A program made the position numbers and the translations under genes. A DNA stretch of 64,000 bases. Source: Candidatus Poseidonia sp. GTDB lineage: Archaea; Thermoplasmatota; Poseidoniia; Poseidoniales; Poseidoniaceae. Location: the NCBI GenBank assembly GCA_030828165.1, contig JAURDA010000002.1, forward strand, positions 1 through 64,000, in the 5' to 3' direction. Below, piece by piece: positions 51,395 to 60,414 of the stretch (position 1 is its first letter; each line of letters begins with the position of its first letter). The notes under the pieces are model-generated. The model was given only the letters and a program-made list of their open reading frames with translations, was not told where the DNA came from and searched no databases.

Positions 51395-52507
51395 TCAGGA
51401 AATGATGTCGTCAAGACGGTCGTTGTCCAAAGCGTTCCGGATTGAACGGGCGATACGTCGTCCGGTTGACATGAACCGTTCGTTGATGTCCGAGTAAGGC
51501 GAACCTCCGATGAAGGGGTTGGAGCCGGCGACGATTCGTGCGCTGATTTCAAACACCTTGAACTCGAGTTGGTCCGTCACGATGGTTTCGAGACAGAAGG
51601 GCCCGAGCATGCCCCGAGACGCCTCCTCCAACTCGTACGAAGCCGCAACCGTACCTTCGGCCATCTCAAACGCACGGGGGAGCAAGGATTCTCGTATGAC
51701 CACCGGCTGGTTTCCCGTCACCACGAAGGAAGGCTCTAGGGCCATCTCACGGAGGTCACGAAGGGAGCCGAGTTTGTAGAATTCATCGACGTTGCTTTCG
51801 TCACGTCGGTCCATCGAAAGCAACTCAAGACGGCCAAGATTCTTCCCAGCGTTTGCGCCTCGTCCCTGAACTTGGTAACCGTCGCTTGCGGTGGGGTCGA
51901 AGAAGAAGTGAAGATAGTACCGGCACCCGAGAACATATTCTTGAATCGTGAATTCCTCTTCGATGTCCACGTTGCGTCGGAAATCTCGGTAGTCCCGAGC
52001 GATGAAGTAGCCGCGTCCACCTTTCGCCCCTGCATACTTGACAATGACAGGGCCGGCGATGTTGTGCGGGTCTTCGATCACCTTGGGCATCGTACAACCC
52101 CCATCCTCAAGCCATTGGCGTTGGAGGGCTCGGCTGCTCTCCCAATGGAGGATGTTGCGGTTGCCGAACGTGGGGACCTCAAGGTTTCGGAAGTTGTTCG
52201 CACCGAGGTATTCGACCAACGACCCGTGGGGGACGATGATGACGTTCTTTTCCCGGAACCATTCAGCGTGATCAAGCATTTCTCGGTAGTCATCAAGCAT
52301 CAACCATTCATCGGGGTCGGCGCCTGGGAAGGCTTTGTAGAAGCGACGTCGGTTTTCGCCAACGGCGATCCCCAGGGTGCGAAAGCCCTCTTGCCGGGCG
52401 CCGTGCAGGATTTGGAGCGAGGAGTGCGAGGCTACAACACCGATGGTGATGGCATCTCGGTCGTACGCACTCAGCCAGCTTTTCACGGTGGAGTAGGGTA
52501 CGCCCAT
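51395..52507 (-). CDS. purP: FAICAR synthetase (archaeal purine biosynthesis)
   Basis: A 370-residue ATP-grasp enzyme that uses formate and ATP to make FAICAR. Family blocks are VVASHSSLQILHGARQEGFR, VPHGSLVEYLGA, VIVKYAGAKGGRGYFIARDY and FEISARIVAGSNPFIGGSPY. Archaea use it in place of the folate-dependent PurH formyltransferase step. ATG 52507 (MGVPYS) is chosen since family members start just before the first strand; an upstream start at 52633 would add 42 uncharacteristic residues. It abuts the YfaP-like gene end to end. Confidence 0.94.
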   Translation of the reverse strand: MGVPYSTVKSWLSAYDRDAITIGVVASHSSLQILHGARQEGFRTLGIAVGENRRRFYKAFPGADPDEWLMLDDYREMLDHAEWFREKNVIIVPHGSLVEYLGANNFRNLEVPTFGNRNILHWESSRALQRQWLEDGGCTMPKVIEDPHNIAGPVIVKYAGAKGGRGYFIARDYRDFRRNVDIEEEFTIQEYVLGCRYYLHFFFDPTASDGYQVQGRGANAGKNLGRLELLSMDRRDESNVDEFYKLGSLRDLREMALEPSFVVTGNQPVVIRESLLPRAFEMAEGTVAASYELEEASRGMLGPFCLETIVTDQLEFKVFEISARIVAGSNPFIGGSPYSDINERFMSTGRRIARSIRNALDNDRLDDIIS

Positions 52508-52661
52508 ATGGAGGGGTTTTGTAATCGCTCTATGAGTATTATGTCCGAGTTTGATGTTCAGCAAGGATTGAGTGGCCCGGATGGACCGTCCGTAACGAGG
52601 TTGGAACAAACCGGGATGGTTTGGGTGAAGCATTCATTTGGCCGTTTTGCCTCGTGCGAGC

Positions 52662-53765
52662 ATGGCCGATGGACCCAGCGATGCTCGGATGACCTACGGG
52701 GGCTATCTTCGTCTCGACGAATTGCTCGCCTTGCAGGAAGGCCCCGAGGGGTATTCGCCAGCACCCTCGAACGACGAGTTGCATTTCATTATCGTGCACC
52801 AAACCTTCGAGTTGTGGTTCAAACTGATTCTGAGGGAACTCAAGGAGGCCAGAACCTTGCTCACGCAGTCCAAAGTCGAAGAATCGCAGATACCTGTTAT
52901 CGTCCACCATCTCGAACGGGTGAGCGAAATTTTCCGCTTGCTCGCCGACCAATGGAAAGTGATGGAAACGCTGTCGCCTCAGGACTTTTTGGCATTTCGC
53001 GACCGATTGGGGACTTCGTCCGGTTTTGAGTCATGGCAGATGCGTGAACTCGAAGTCCTTCTCGGACTTGAGCAAACCCAACGGGTTGGTGGTATGGATC
53101 CGTTGGCCCACATGCAGAAGTTGAGCGAGGAAGGGAAAGTGACCGAAGAGGTGATGAAGGCCTTCGAAGACACGAACGAAAAGCCATCGCTCAACGACGC
53201 CCTCAACGCTTGGCTTTCTCGGACCCCCATTCATGCATCCTTACCAGAAAGCGAAGGCGACGAGGCCACGGTTCAAGCCTACGTCGACGGTCATCTCCAA
53301 GCCATGATGGACCACGGTGAGCAAGTGATCGCTCACATGGTCCGAATTGGCCACGGAACAGAGGCCGGTGTTCGCCCCCGAATTGAGGCGGGAATTGAGG
53401 GAGCCAGAACGTTCCTTTTGCCTGACGGAAAACCTCATCGCGGAAGAGCAGGACTCCTCTTTATAGAATCGTACCGGGATTTGCCGCTGCTCTCCTGGCC
53501 ACGTCGACTCTTGGACAGTTTTGTCGAACTGGAACAAGCGATGTTGCTCTTCCGCACCCACCACGCCCGCATGGTAGAGCGGATGATCGGTCGACGAATG
53601 GGGACCGGAGGTTCCAGCGGCGTGGACTATCTCGATGCCACCACGAAGTATCGGGTCTTCGTTGATTTGTGGGCGGTACGCACCCTTTTGGTCAAGCGAG
53701 AGGCCTTGGCCGACGTAAGCAACGCCGAATTCTACGGGTTTTCTTCCGACACTCAGTCTTCGTGA
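52662..53765 (+). CDS. kynA: tryptophan 2,3-dioxygenase-like protein
   Basis: A 367-residue heme dioxygenase. It shows the TDO pattern DELHFIIVHQTFELWFKLIL (the His of HQTFE acts in catalysis), then GTSSGFESWQMRELEVLLGL, and FRTHHARMVERMIGRRMGTG with the family heme-ligand His and GSSGVDYL. It would oxidise L-tryptophan to N-formylkynurenine, feeding degradation or NAD-type products. No kynurenine-pathway partner is in the window. The start at ATG 52662 is chosen over a TTG at 52638. Its 3' end overlaps the convergent rpoK gene by 13 bp. Confidence 0.9.
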   Translation: MADGPSDARMTYGGYLRLDELLALQEGPEGYSPAPSNDELHFIIVHQTFELWFKLILRELKEARTLLTQSKVEESQIPVIVHHLERVSEIFRLLADQWKVMETLSPQDFLAFRDRLGTSSGFESWQMRELEVLLGLEQTQRVGGMDPLAHMQKLSEEGKVTEEVMKAFEDTNEKPSLNDALNAWLSRTPIHASLPESEGDEATVQAYVDGHLQAMMDHGEQVIAHMVRIGHGTEAGVRPRIEAGIEGARTFLLPDGKPHRGRAGLLFIESYRDLPLLSWPRRLLDSFVELEQAMLLFRTHHARMVERMIGRRMGTGGSSGVDYLDATTKYRVFVDLWAVRTLLVKREALADVSNAEFYGFSSDTQSS

Positions 53766-54013
53766 GGGTCAATGTCGATGGGAATCAAATGGTTCTCGTA
53801 TTCGTAGAGCGCAATTTTGAGCGGGTCGAGAACGAAGCGGATGTTGGCCTCTTCCAGACCGTAAAGGGAGACCAACTCTTCCATGAATTGGGCACGAAGA
53901 ACTTCTTCGGTAGCGTAGAGGGGTGCGCCCATGCCGATTTGGAGAGCACGAGCCCCGATGATTCGGGCTCGCTCGAAGCGGGTATGTTGTCGTGCAGGTT
54001 TTACCATGGTCAT
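53753..54013 (-). CDS. rpoK: DNA-directed RNA polymerase subunit K (omega homologue)
   Basis: An 86-residue subunit. The core TRFERARIIGARALQIGMGAP is the diagnostic RpoK/Rpb6/omega motif. It stabilises the polymerase by binding the Rpo1 subunit. The C-terminal half (about 45-86) is longer than in many archaeal RpoK and ends in an acidic IDIDPHED. Start may be GTG 54016, ATG 54013 or ATG 54007. Confidence 0.95.
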   Translation of the reverse strand: MTMVKPARQHTRFERARIIGARALQIGMGAPLYATEEVLRAQFMEELVSLYGLEEANIRFVLDPLKIALYEYENHLIPIDIDPHED

Positions 54014-54066
54014 CACGTGCGAGGCTTTCGCACTCCGCCGACATAGCGACTCTTTTTGAACCTACC

Positions 54067-54981
54067 TCATTCGCTTTCCAAGGTTGCAGGCGTCTTTTTT
54101 GCGGGCAGGTCTCGCATCAAACCCCGGTGCATCAGAAGGGCGGGCGTGAGCGTCGCCGCCAAAGCGATCATCGCACCCAAGGCCCACCATCCGTTGCCGA
54201 AATTGAAGGTGTTTTCCGTTGAATCCACGTCGCCCTCGCTCAAGTCCATTGCTCCGGTTGGCGCGAGGGAAGCGATGTTCAGCGCTCGAACCCCGGGATC
54301 CTCAACCATCACGACCAACGTTCCGTTTTCGTTCAAGTTGAACACCGTCGTGTTGAGGGTGCCATCGCTGGCGTTCACCTCGGCAAAGGCCCGGGCCAAG
54401 GTTGGGTGGATACGGTCCTTGGTTTCGTGAGCCGTGGGCTCAACGTACCAAACACGGACCTTCTGGTCGCCGCTGACGTTCCATGAAAGGGAGGTGCCGT
54501 TCGCCGTTAGGGAATCCAAATCGTTGGAAAACGGTGCTGAACCGTTGAGAACGCCGTTCAAATCCATGGCCTGTCGCGACCCGGTGAGCAGGTCTGTCCC
54601 GTCCACGACCAACGAAGGAATGAACAGGAGCCGAAACTCGTGGTCGTAGCGAAGTTTTGAGGCTGACAGAAAGGTTGCATCGCTTGGCGAGGCGTGGTGT
54701 TGCAACACAAAGCCTTGTTCGCTCGTGAGGTTCCGTAGTTCATCGGCCACCGGTTCGCAAGGTTCGCACCAATCGGCCCCGTAATACTCCACGAGATGTG
54801 TTGGTTGCGTGATGTTGCATTCACCGCCAAGAAGGCAGGTCGCAGGGACGAGGCGAACGTCGTACAACGCTCCCTGTTCCGCGTCTTGGGCTTGGTCGGA
54901 GGCTTGCGCCGGGGCCACGCCGGCAAGAACGAGCATCCCCAAGGCGAGGGCGCTCAAGCTTGCAAGCCGGGACCAACCCAT
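54067..54981 (-). CDS. exported thioredoxin-like protein with C-terminal membrane anchor
   Basis: A 304-residue protein: signal peptide (about 1-26, ending APAQA), then a thioredoxin-like domain with the active site EYYGADWCEPCEPVADELRN (CxxC = CEPC). The remaining body is beta-rich. A membrane segment near 267-285 (WWALGAMIALAATLTPALLM) and a short basic tail close the protein. It probably faces outward as a thiol-disulfide oxidoreductase. Divergently placed beside the heme A synthase gene, so a role in cytochrome oxidase maturation (like Sco or TlpA proteins) is possible but not shown. The start may be at 54999. Confidence 0.8.
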   Translation of the reverse strand: MGWSRLASLSALALGMLVLAGVAPAQASDQAQDAEQGALYDVRLVPATCLLGGECNITQPTHLVEYYGADWCEPCEPVADELRNLTSEQGFVLQHHASPSDATFLSASKLRYDHEFRLLFIPSLVVDGTDLLTGSRQAMDLNGVLNGSAPFSNDLDSLTANGTSLSWNVSGDQKVRVWYVEPTAHETKDRIHPTLARAFAEVNASDGTLNTTVFNLNENGTLVVMVEDPGVRALNIASLAPTGAMDLSEGDVDSTENTFNFGNGWWALGAMIALAATLTPALLMHRGLMRDLPAKKTPATLESE

Positions 54982-55032
54982 GCACAGGGGGTGAGGCATT
55001 TGTTCAAAAGGGGTCTGCTCTCACCCTATTTC

Positions 55033-56127
55033 ATGGAGCCCTCGTGGTGGCGTCGCCCCTCAGCGCTCCCGCTGCTGCTTGTCGTCATGGCGCTGCTCAT
55101 CGTCGTCGTTGGGGGCTCGATACGCATCAACGACGCCGGAGAGTCCTGCCCGGAATGGCCGACCTGCTTCGGAACTTGGCACTTCGATGTCTCCGATGAC
55201 GAGCAAGCGGCGTATTGGGCAGCAAACCCGGACCAGATCGACTCTCGGGGCGAAGACCACCGCTACACGACTTTCCAGATCTTCGTTGAATGGTTTCACC
55301 GTTTGCTCGTGGGGATCATCGCCGTTCCGATCGTGTGGAACGTCGTCTCAACCCGCCGTTCACGTGGCGTTCACGGGGATGCCGTTGCGAACGCAGCCGC
55401 TTTTTCCGCCGTCTTGTTGTTTATCCAGGCTGCCGCTGGATACGTGACCGTACGTTTTGACAATGCGGATTGGACCGTAGCGCTTCACCTTTCCTTGGCC
55501 TGCATCTTTGCTTCGGGTTTGTTGTGGCAGTACATGGCCATGCGCATCCACGAAGGGGTGAAGTGGCCTTTTTTGCATGCAGCCACCGATTATTTGGACG
55601 CCCACACCAAACGGGTGTACAGCATGACTGCAGCGGTCGGCGTCTTGTTGGTGCTCGGCGCATGGGTGTCGTCCTCTGCCGGGGGTCAATACAACCAGAG
55701 TTGTTCGGTCGGGTTTCCCAGCGGATGGCCGAAATGTCAAGGGTCCTTCCTTCCTTCCCTCGACGGGCCCGGGATTTTCATTCAAATGATTCACCGTTTC
55801 GGGGCCTTGGTGGTGGGTTTAATTCTCGTGCTCAACCTCAGCAACATGCGGTCGGAAGCGTACGAAAACGAGGGCAATCAAGCGCTGCTCCGCTCGGCGG
55901 AGATCACGACGGGGCTCTGGGTTCTCAACGTCATCGTCGGTGGCTCGTACATTGTCTTCGCCAAAGTTGGGGACTTCCCCGAATGGCTGTCTTTGCTGCA
56001 TCTCGTCGTCGGCGTCAGCGCTTTTCTTTCGGCTGTTTACGCCATGTTTTGCCTTCAATTCGCCCGCAAGGCGAACCGGCAAGGCGCTGGTTCGGTGACG
56101 GCCAAGGTTGGGGTTGAGTCGGAATGA
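55033..56127 (+). CDS. ctaA: heme A synthase (CtaA/COX15)
   Basis: A 364-residue eight-helix membrane enzyme oxidising heme O to heme A. The N-terminal helix ends in INDAGESCPEWPTCFG, whose cysteine pair matches the CtaA extracytoplasmic disulfide; a second pair lies in QSCSVGFPSGWPKCQG in the second half. The heme-ligand His residues are in FVEWFHRLLVG and HRFGALVVGL. ATG 55033 is chosen, since the upstream part of the open frame has no character. Followed by ctaB with a 4-base overlap. Confidence 0.93.
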   Translation: MEPSWWRRPSALPLLLVVMALLIVVVGGSIRINDAGESCPEWPTCFGTWHFDVSDDEQAAYWAANPDQIDSRGEDHRYTTFQIFVEWFHRLLVGIIAVPIVWNVVSTRRSRGVHGDAVANAAAFSAVLLFIQAAAGYVTVRFDNADWTVALHLSLACIFASGLLWQYMAMRIHEGVKWPFLHAATDYLDAHTKRVYSMTAAVGVLLVLGAWVSSSAGGQYNQSCSVGFPSGWPKCQGSFLPSLDGPGIFIQMIHRFGALVVGLILVLNLSNMRSEAYENEGNQALLRSAEITTGLWVLNVIVGGSYIVFAKVGDFPEWLSLLHLVVGVSAFLSAVYAMFCLQFARKANRQGAGSVTAKVGVESE

Positions 56128-57134
56128 GCGAAGCATCCTCTCCGTCCCCTCCAAAGCCAAGTCTCTTGACCGTGATGATGCGATTGATGAAGTTACGAGT
56201 GATCGTTCTGCTGCAAATCACGGCGCTGTGCGCCATTCTCGTCCACGACACCCTCGCCCGAAACGGCACCCTCGACATCACCCGAACTTGGGGAGACACC
56301 TTGACCGTCGCGGTCGTGACGTTGGTGGGCGGAACGCTCTCCGCAGGGGGCTCAAACGCCATCAACATGTGGTACGATGCCGACATCGACCCGCACATGC
56401 GGCGAACCATGAATCGCCCGATTCCCCTCGGGCACGCTACGCCGCGATTTGCGCTGATTTTTGGCACCGTCATCGCCGTCCTCGGTTCGGCTCTCTTTTT
56501 GGTCGTCAGTCCCAAAGCAGCCTTTTGGTCGGCGTTTTCGGTGGTGTTCTACGTGTTCGTATACTCCATTTGGCTCAAGCGTCGGACACCTCAAAACATC
56601 GTCATCGGAGGCATCGCCGGCTCCACACCTCCGTTGATTGGGTGGGCTGCAGCGGCGGGGGATTCGATTGCCGGATCAAACGTGTTTGACCTTGGCTCGC
56701 CCATCCCGTGGATGCTGTTTTTCCTCATCTTCTTCTGGACCCCCCCTCATTTTTGGGCCCTTGCCCTTTACCGCTCGGGCGAGTACGGGAAGGTGAACAT
56801 CCCCATGATGAACGAGGTTCGGGGTCCGGAGTACACGGTCTTCCAATCAAAGGTGTACTGTGTTCTGCTTCTTTTCTTGGGCTCCGTGCCCTGCTTTTGG
56901 CCCGACTCAGGCTTGCCGTTGTTGTGGGCCTTCGTCTCTGGCGGCCTGACGCTGTGGTACGCCGCCTCGGTTTGGGCGATCGACCCGAACGAACCCTTCG
57001 ACGACAACGGTCGCATGCCCAAAGCAGCCTCCTCCTTCTTCCGGAGTCTGTTCTACCTCGGTTGGATGTTCCTTTCCCTCGTTCTCATCACCTTCATTCC
57101 AACCGATTGGTTGGGTTTCCTCGGTCCGCTATGA
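56124..57134 (+). CDS. ctaB: protoheme IX farnesyltransferase (heme O synthase)
   Basis: A 336-residue UbiA-family prenyltransferase with about nine helices. The first aspartate motif NMWYDADIDPHMRRTMNRP is the family signature; the second motif region reads LYRSGEYGKVNIPMM. It makes heme O from protoheme and farnesyl (or geranylgeranyl) diphosphate, then CtaA makes heme A. The pair shows that this organism builds an aa3-type terminal oxidase, whose subunit genes are not in this window. Confidence 0.94.
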   Translation: MSEASSPSPPKPSLLTVMMRLMKLRVIVLLQITALCAILVHDTLARNGTLDITRTWGDTLTVAVVTLVGGTLSAGGSNAINMWYDADIDPHMRRTMNRPIPLGHATPRFALIFGTVIAVLGSALFLVVSPKAAFWSAFSVVFYVFVYSIWLKRRTPQNIVIGGIAGSTPPLIGWAAAAGDSIAGSNVFDLGSPIPWMLFFLIFFWTPPHFWALALYRSGEYGKVNIPMMNEVRGPEYTVFQSKVYCVLLLFLGSVPCFWPDSGLPLLWAFVSGGLTLWYAASVWAIDPNEPFDDNGRMPKAASSFFRSLFYLGWMFLSLVLITFIPTDWLGFLGPL

Positions 57135-57210
57135 GCCGAACGGTGGGGTTCTCCAAGCACCCGTTCAAACCGTCATGTTCATGTGAACTTGTCAGGTCGG
57201 CGGGTTGCGA

Positions 57211-57297
57211 GCGGCAGTCGCATAGCCTGGCCATTGCGCCGGATTGCTAATCCGGTGGTGTCTCACCTCGGGAGTTCGAATCTCCCCTGCCGCGCCA
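57211..57297 (+). tRNA. tRNA-Ser (anticodon GCT), class II
   Basis: Acceptor GCGGCAG (57211-57217) pairs with CTGCCGC (57287-57293). Anticodon stem CCGGA/TCCGG encloses TTGCTAA with anticodon GCT at 57246-57248. A long variable arm (GGTG TCT CACC) is characteristic of serine tRNAs. T stem GGGAG/CTCCC encloses TTCGAAT. The discriminator is G57294 and CCA is encoded at 57295-57297. It lies 76 bp after ctaB and ends 4 bp before the convergent surface-protein gene. Confidence 0.95.
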
Positions 57298-57301
57298 ATG
57301 C

Positions 57302-60259
57302 TCATTCGAAGAAGTCGTCGAATTCATCGGTAGCCGCCGCCATGTTTCGCTTTCGGGCTTCCATGACGCGCTTCAGGCGCTTTCGCTTCTTGAGAATGAG
57401 TGGCAAGAGGATGAAGTTCAGCAAGATCGTGGCGAGGAGAGCAACGCCGGCAACCTGGAATTCTGCAACTTGCGTGGCGTCGTTGAGTTTCTGCAACCAT
57501 GGCATGCCGAGCGGAGGTTCAGGAGGCTCAGGTTCGGGGGGAATCACGTGTTGGTTGTAGGTCCACCAATCGTCGTCGATGTGGACCCGTTCGATGTTCG
57601 GAGAGGGGTAATCTGCGATGAGTTGCTCGTTGCCGACGCTGTCGATCGGAGCGAGGATGTAGTAGTAGGTGCGGTAAGGCCGCAAGCCGTCGTTGTCAAG
57701 ACCACGCTGGGTGTAGGTTGCCGACTCGCCGGGTACGCCCGAGAGCCCCTCCACAAGAGGCTCAATGAAGCGGAGGTTGACGTTGTCGGGTGCGTTCTCG
57801 ACGCGATACAGATTCCAACTGAGGTTGCCTTGAGCTTCATGGTCTGGCCATACCCAAGTAAGGGTGACTTCGTAGCACAGGGACCAATCCTTGCGCAAGT
57901 CAAAGCAGGTCGAACTGTTCGTGAAGACCCAGTCGTGGTTGAACTGCTCGACGCTGGTGCTCGGAGCGATGGCGTCACCGCAAAGCAGGCCGGCTTGCCC
58001 GTTGACTCGGGTGATGTTGATCATGTCGTAGTTCGGCAACCCCTCGCGGTCGATGGGCGCGATGGCATAGGATGCACAAATGCCGGTTTCAAGCGGCTGA
58101 GGGTCGAGCCATTCCGTTGCATCGATGGCGAGGGTGGTGGCCAGCGTGTCGGCGGTCAATTCCTCCCAAACGTTCTCAGACACGCCCGTGACGGGGTCGG
58201 GGAACACCGTGGTCCCTTCGATGCCCGAGATTCGGTAGATGTTCCAACCGCCGACGTATGGATTGGTCGTGTCGCCTTGAGCCTCCCAACCGAGGTGGAT
58301 CTGTCCACCTTCGCGCTGCGTCCACGCAAAGTCAACCGCATGCACATCGGTGGGTGGCAAATTGCCGATGAGGAGAATCACGCCGTCTTTGGTCAGCGAA
58401 AGGGAAATACGGTCGCCGGTCGGGTTGAATGCATAGGTATCTTCACCCTCGATTAGGCTCCAGAGTTGGGTGTCGGTGGAGGGAAGGTAGCGAACATCAA
58501 CGGTGGACAAGTCAATGCTTTCGGGCAAGAGTGCGCTGAGGTTGAGATCAAGCTCGATGCTTCGAAGCCCGTTGTCGGCCCCGTTGACGCCCTCGACGTT
58601 GAGGTCGAGCAACATCAGCGGGGATTTTCCTTGGCCGATGCTGTAGGACACGCCGAGTTCAGGCAACAAAATGCTGTGTTCAAACGTGGCTTCGGCTTCG
58701 GTGGTGGCTCGACCGGTGAAGAAGGGTTCGTTGGAAATGTCCAAGGCGTTGAGAACATCGAACTCCACATAGGCGTATTCGGTGTTCCCCCACGGGTCTT
58801 GAACTTGGAGGGATATGTTGTGGTAGCCCAAACCAAAGTCCTCGCCGGTTTGGTTCAACACCTGTCCGTATCCCCAGACATAGAATCCTTCGCGCCAGGT
58901 GTAGTTGAGGGGCTGTGAAGCCACTTCGCTAAATCGACCAACCAACTCGACATCGTCATCGCTCAGGTACACCTTGCTTTGGGAGTTGACCTGAATGTTG
59001 GGGTTGATGGGTCCGATTTCCACATCGGCGGTCACCAAGTACAGGTTGTCGCCCATGCGGATGTCCTCGCCAACCGAAAAGATGGTTGGAAGTTGGGCGC
59101 GTAGCAAGCGGGCGTTCCCTGTTGTGGTGAGGTTGAGCGAGCACGACACCGATTGCCCGGGATGCATGGTAGGGAGGTCGCAGCTGTCTGCAACTTCCAG
59201 TTCATACTGTTCATCGTAGACCTCAAAGTTCAGCGTTGCTCCACTCACGGTGGTGTTGCCGTTGTTTGAAACTTCAGCAACCACGCGCTCAGTACCGAAA
59301 TAAAACACGCTTGCTTGCTGGTCATGGCTTGGATACACGTCGTCAATCTTGAGGTCAATGCTGTCGTTGAGCACGATTTCAAACTCGGTCAAGTCGTTGA
59401 AGGCATTCAAATCTCCAGTGGGGTTGCCCGTGCTGTTGAAGAGGCCGTACTTCAGCAAGAAGCGTCCTTCATCGGGGTGGCTGAACGCAGGAAGATCGAG
59501 GTTGAACGGGCTGAAGCCACCCCATGCAGATGGCCCCGACCACGTTACGATTCGGTAGTTTTGGCTCAACAGAAGGGTTTCGTCAAGGGTCCACAACTGC
59601 CAGCCAAACTCTGCATCGAGGACACAACCCGAACAAACACTCGCTTGGCCTTTGCTCTTGAGCACGTAGTCGGTGTTTGAGTTGAGGACCTGTTCGTCGT
59701 CGTAGACGGAGAGGTTGGGGAGATGGTCAAGCGGGTTGTGATTGGTTTGGACGATGGCTTCGATAAAAGCGTTGGTGATGTTGATGTGGAAAAGATATGC
59801 ATCGTCGGAAGGGTCTTGGTCGACGTTTGAAAAGGTGTAGAGCACGGTGAACAGCCCGTTGGCACTCCCGCCAGGGCTCCACGTGTTGGCCGAGGTGATG
59901 GTCTCGGTCGCCCCCGCGGCGATGCTCGGCATGGTGAAGGTCCCGGTAGCAGCGTGGACGGATTTGCAAGAGGGGATGTCGACATCGCCTTCGCAAGCGT
60001 ACCATGTCAGCGTTCGTGATGCCCCTGAGGCGGTTGCGCGATGGTTGGTGACATCGGCGCTGAAGGTGAGCAGATCCGTGTTCTGGTAATAGGCGTCACC
60101 AAGAGGTGAGGCGCTGTCCATGATGCCGAGGTTTCCGCTCACGGCGGCGCTCGCTGTTGGTGCGACAGCGAGGCTGGCCATCGTCGAAAGCACCAGCAGG
60201 GTGACCAGTCCGACCCCCTTGTGTTGACGCCAACCGTTGCGTTGCTTTCGCTCGCTCAT
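57302..60259 (-). CDS. large exported, membrane-anchored beta-domain surface protein
   Basis: A 985-residue protein. Signal peptide about 1-37 (LVTLLVLSTMASLAVAPTASA). The body is repeated beta-sandwich-like modules: CARDB-like (FGTERVVAEVSNNGNTTVSG, and similar), then two fibronectin type III-like modules (VGGWNIYRISG, LSWNLYRVENAPDNVN). The C-terminal end has a Pro-rich spacer, a membrane segment (AGVALLATILLNFILLPLILK) and a basic, acidic-tipped cytosolic tail. Cysteine pairs are few. Presumably part of the cell surface or an adhesin. ATG 60259 with an upstream GAGGGAACC is chosen; an upstream start at 60286 would lengthen the n-region. Confidence 0.82.
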   Translation of the reverse strand: MSERKQRNGWRQHKGVGLVTLLVLSTMASLAVAPTASAAVSGNLGIMDSASPLGDAYYQNTDLLTFSADVTNHRATASGASRTLTWYACEGDVDIPSCKSVHAATGTFTMPSIAAGATETITSANTWSPGGSANGLFTVLYTFSNVDQDPSDDAYLFHINITNAFIEAIVQTNHNPLDHLPNLSVYDDEQVLNSNTDYVLKSKGQASVCSGCVLDAEFGWQLWTLDETLLLSQNYRIVTWSGPSAWGGFSPFNLDLPAFSHPDEGRFLLKYGLFNSTGNPTGDLNAFNDLTEFEIVLNDSIDLKIDDVYPSHDQQASVFYFGTERVVAEVSNNGNTTVSGATLNFEVYDEQYELEVADSCDLPTMHPGQSVSCSLNLTTTGNARLLRAQLPTIFSVGEDIRMGDNLYLVTADVEIGPINPNIQVNSQSKVYLSDDDVELVGRFSEVASQPLNYTWREGFYVWGYGQVLNQTGEDFGLGYHNISLQVQDPWGNTEYAYVEFDVLNALDISNEPFFTGRATTEAEATFEHSILLPELGVSYSIGQGKSPLMLLDLNVEGVNGADNGLRSIELDLNLSALLPESIDLSTVDVRYLPSTDTQLWSLIEGEDTYAFNPTGDRISLSLTKDGVILLIGNLPPTDVHAVDFAWTQREGGQIHLGWEAQGDTTNPYVGGWNIYRISGIEGTTVFPDPVTGVSENVWEELTADTLATTLAIDATEWLDPQPLETGICASYAIAPIDREGLPNYDMINITRVNGQAGLLCGDAIAPSTSVEQFNHDWVFTNSSTCFDLRKDWSLCYEVTLTWVWPDHEAQGNLSWNLYRVENAPDNVNLRFIEPLVEGLSGVPGESATYTQRGLDNDGLRPYRTYYYILAPIDSVGNEQLIADYPSPNIERVHIDDDWWTYNQHVIPPEPEPPEPPLGMPWLQKLNDATQVAEFQVAGVALLATILLNFILLPLILKKRKRLKRVMEARKRNMAAATDEFDDFFE

Positions 60260-60414
60260 CAAGGTTCCCTCGCATCCGTGCTTCAAAGACTCATCGCTTT
60301 TGCTTGTCCCCGAGGGCTCTTTTTTTGCGCGCTCAGCGTCATCGGTTTTGGGATTGCCCGCAGTACCCGATGAACATGCGGTAACCTCATCAATTGCGAA
60401 CCAATGGTTAGGGC

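Noticed and set aside
57470-58456. 328-residue plus-strand frame
   Set aside because: Antisense to the large surface-protein gene, whose beta modules and signal peptide are coherent.
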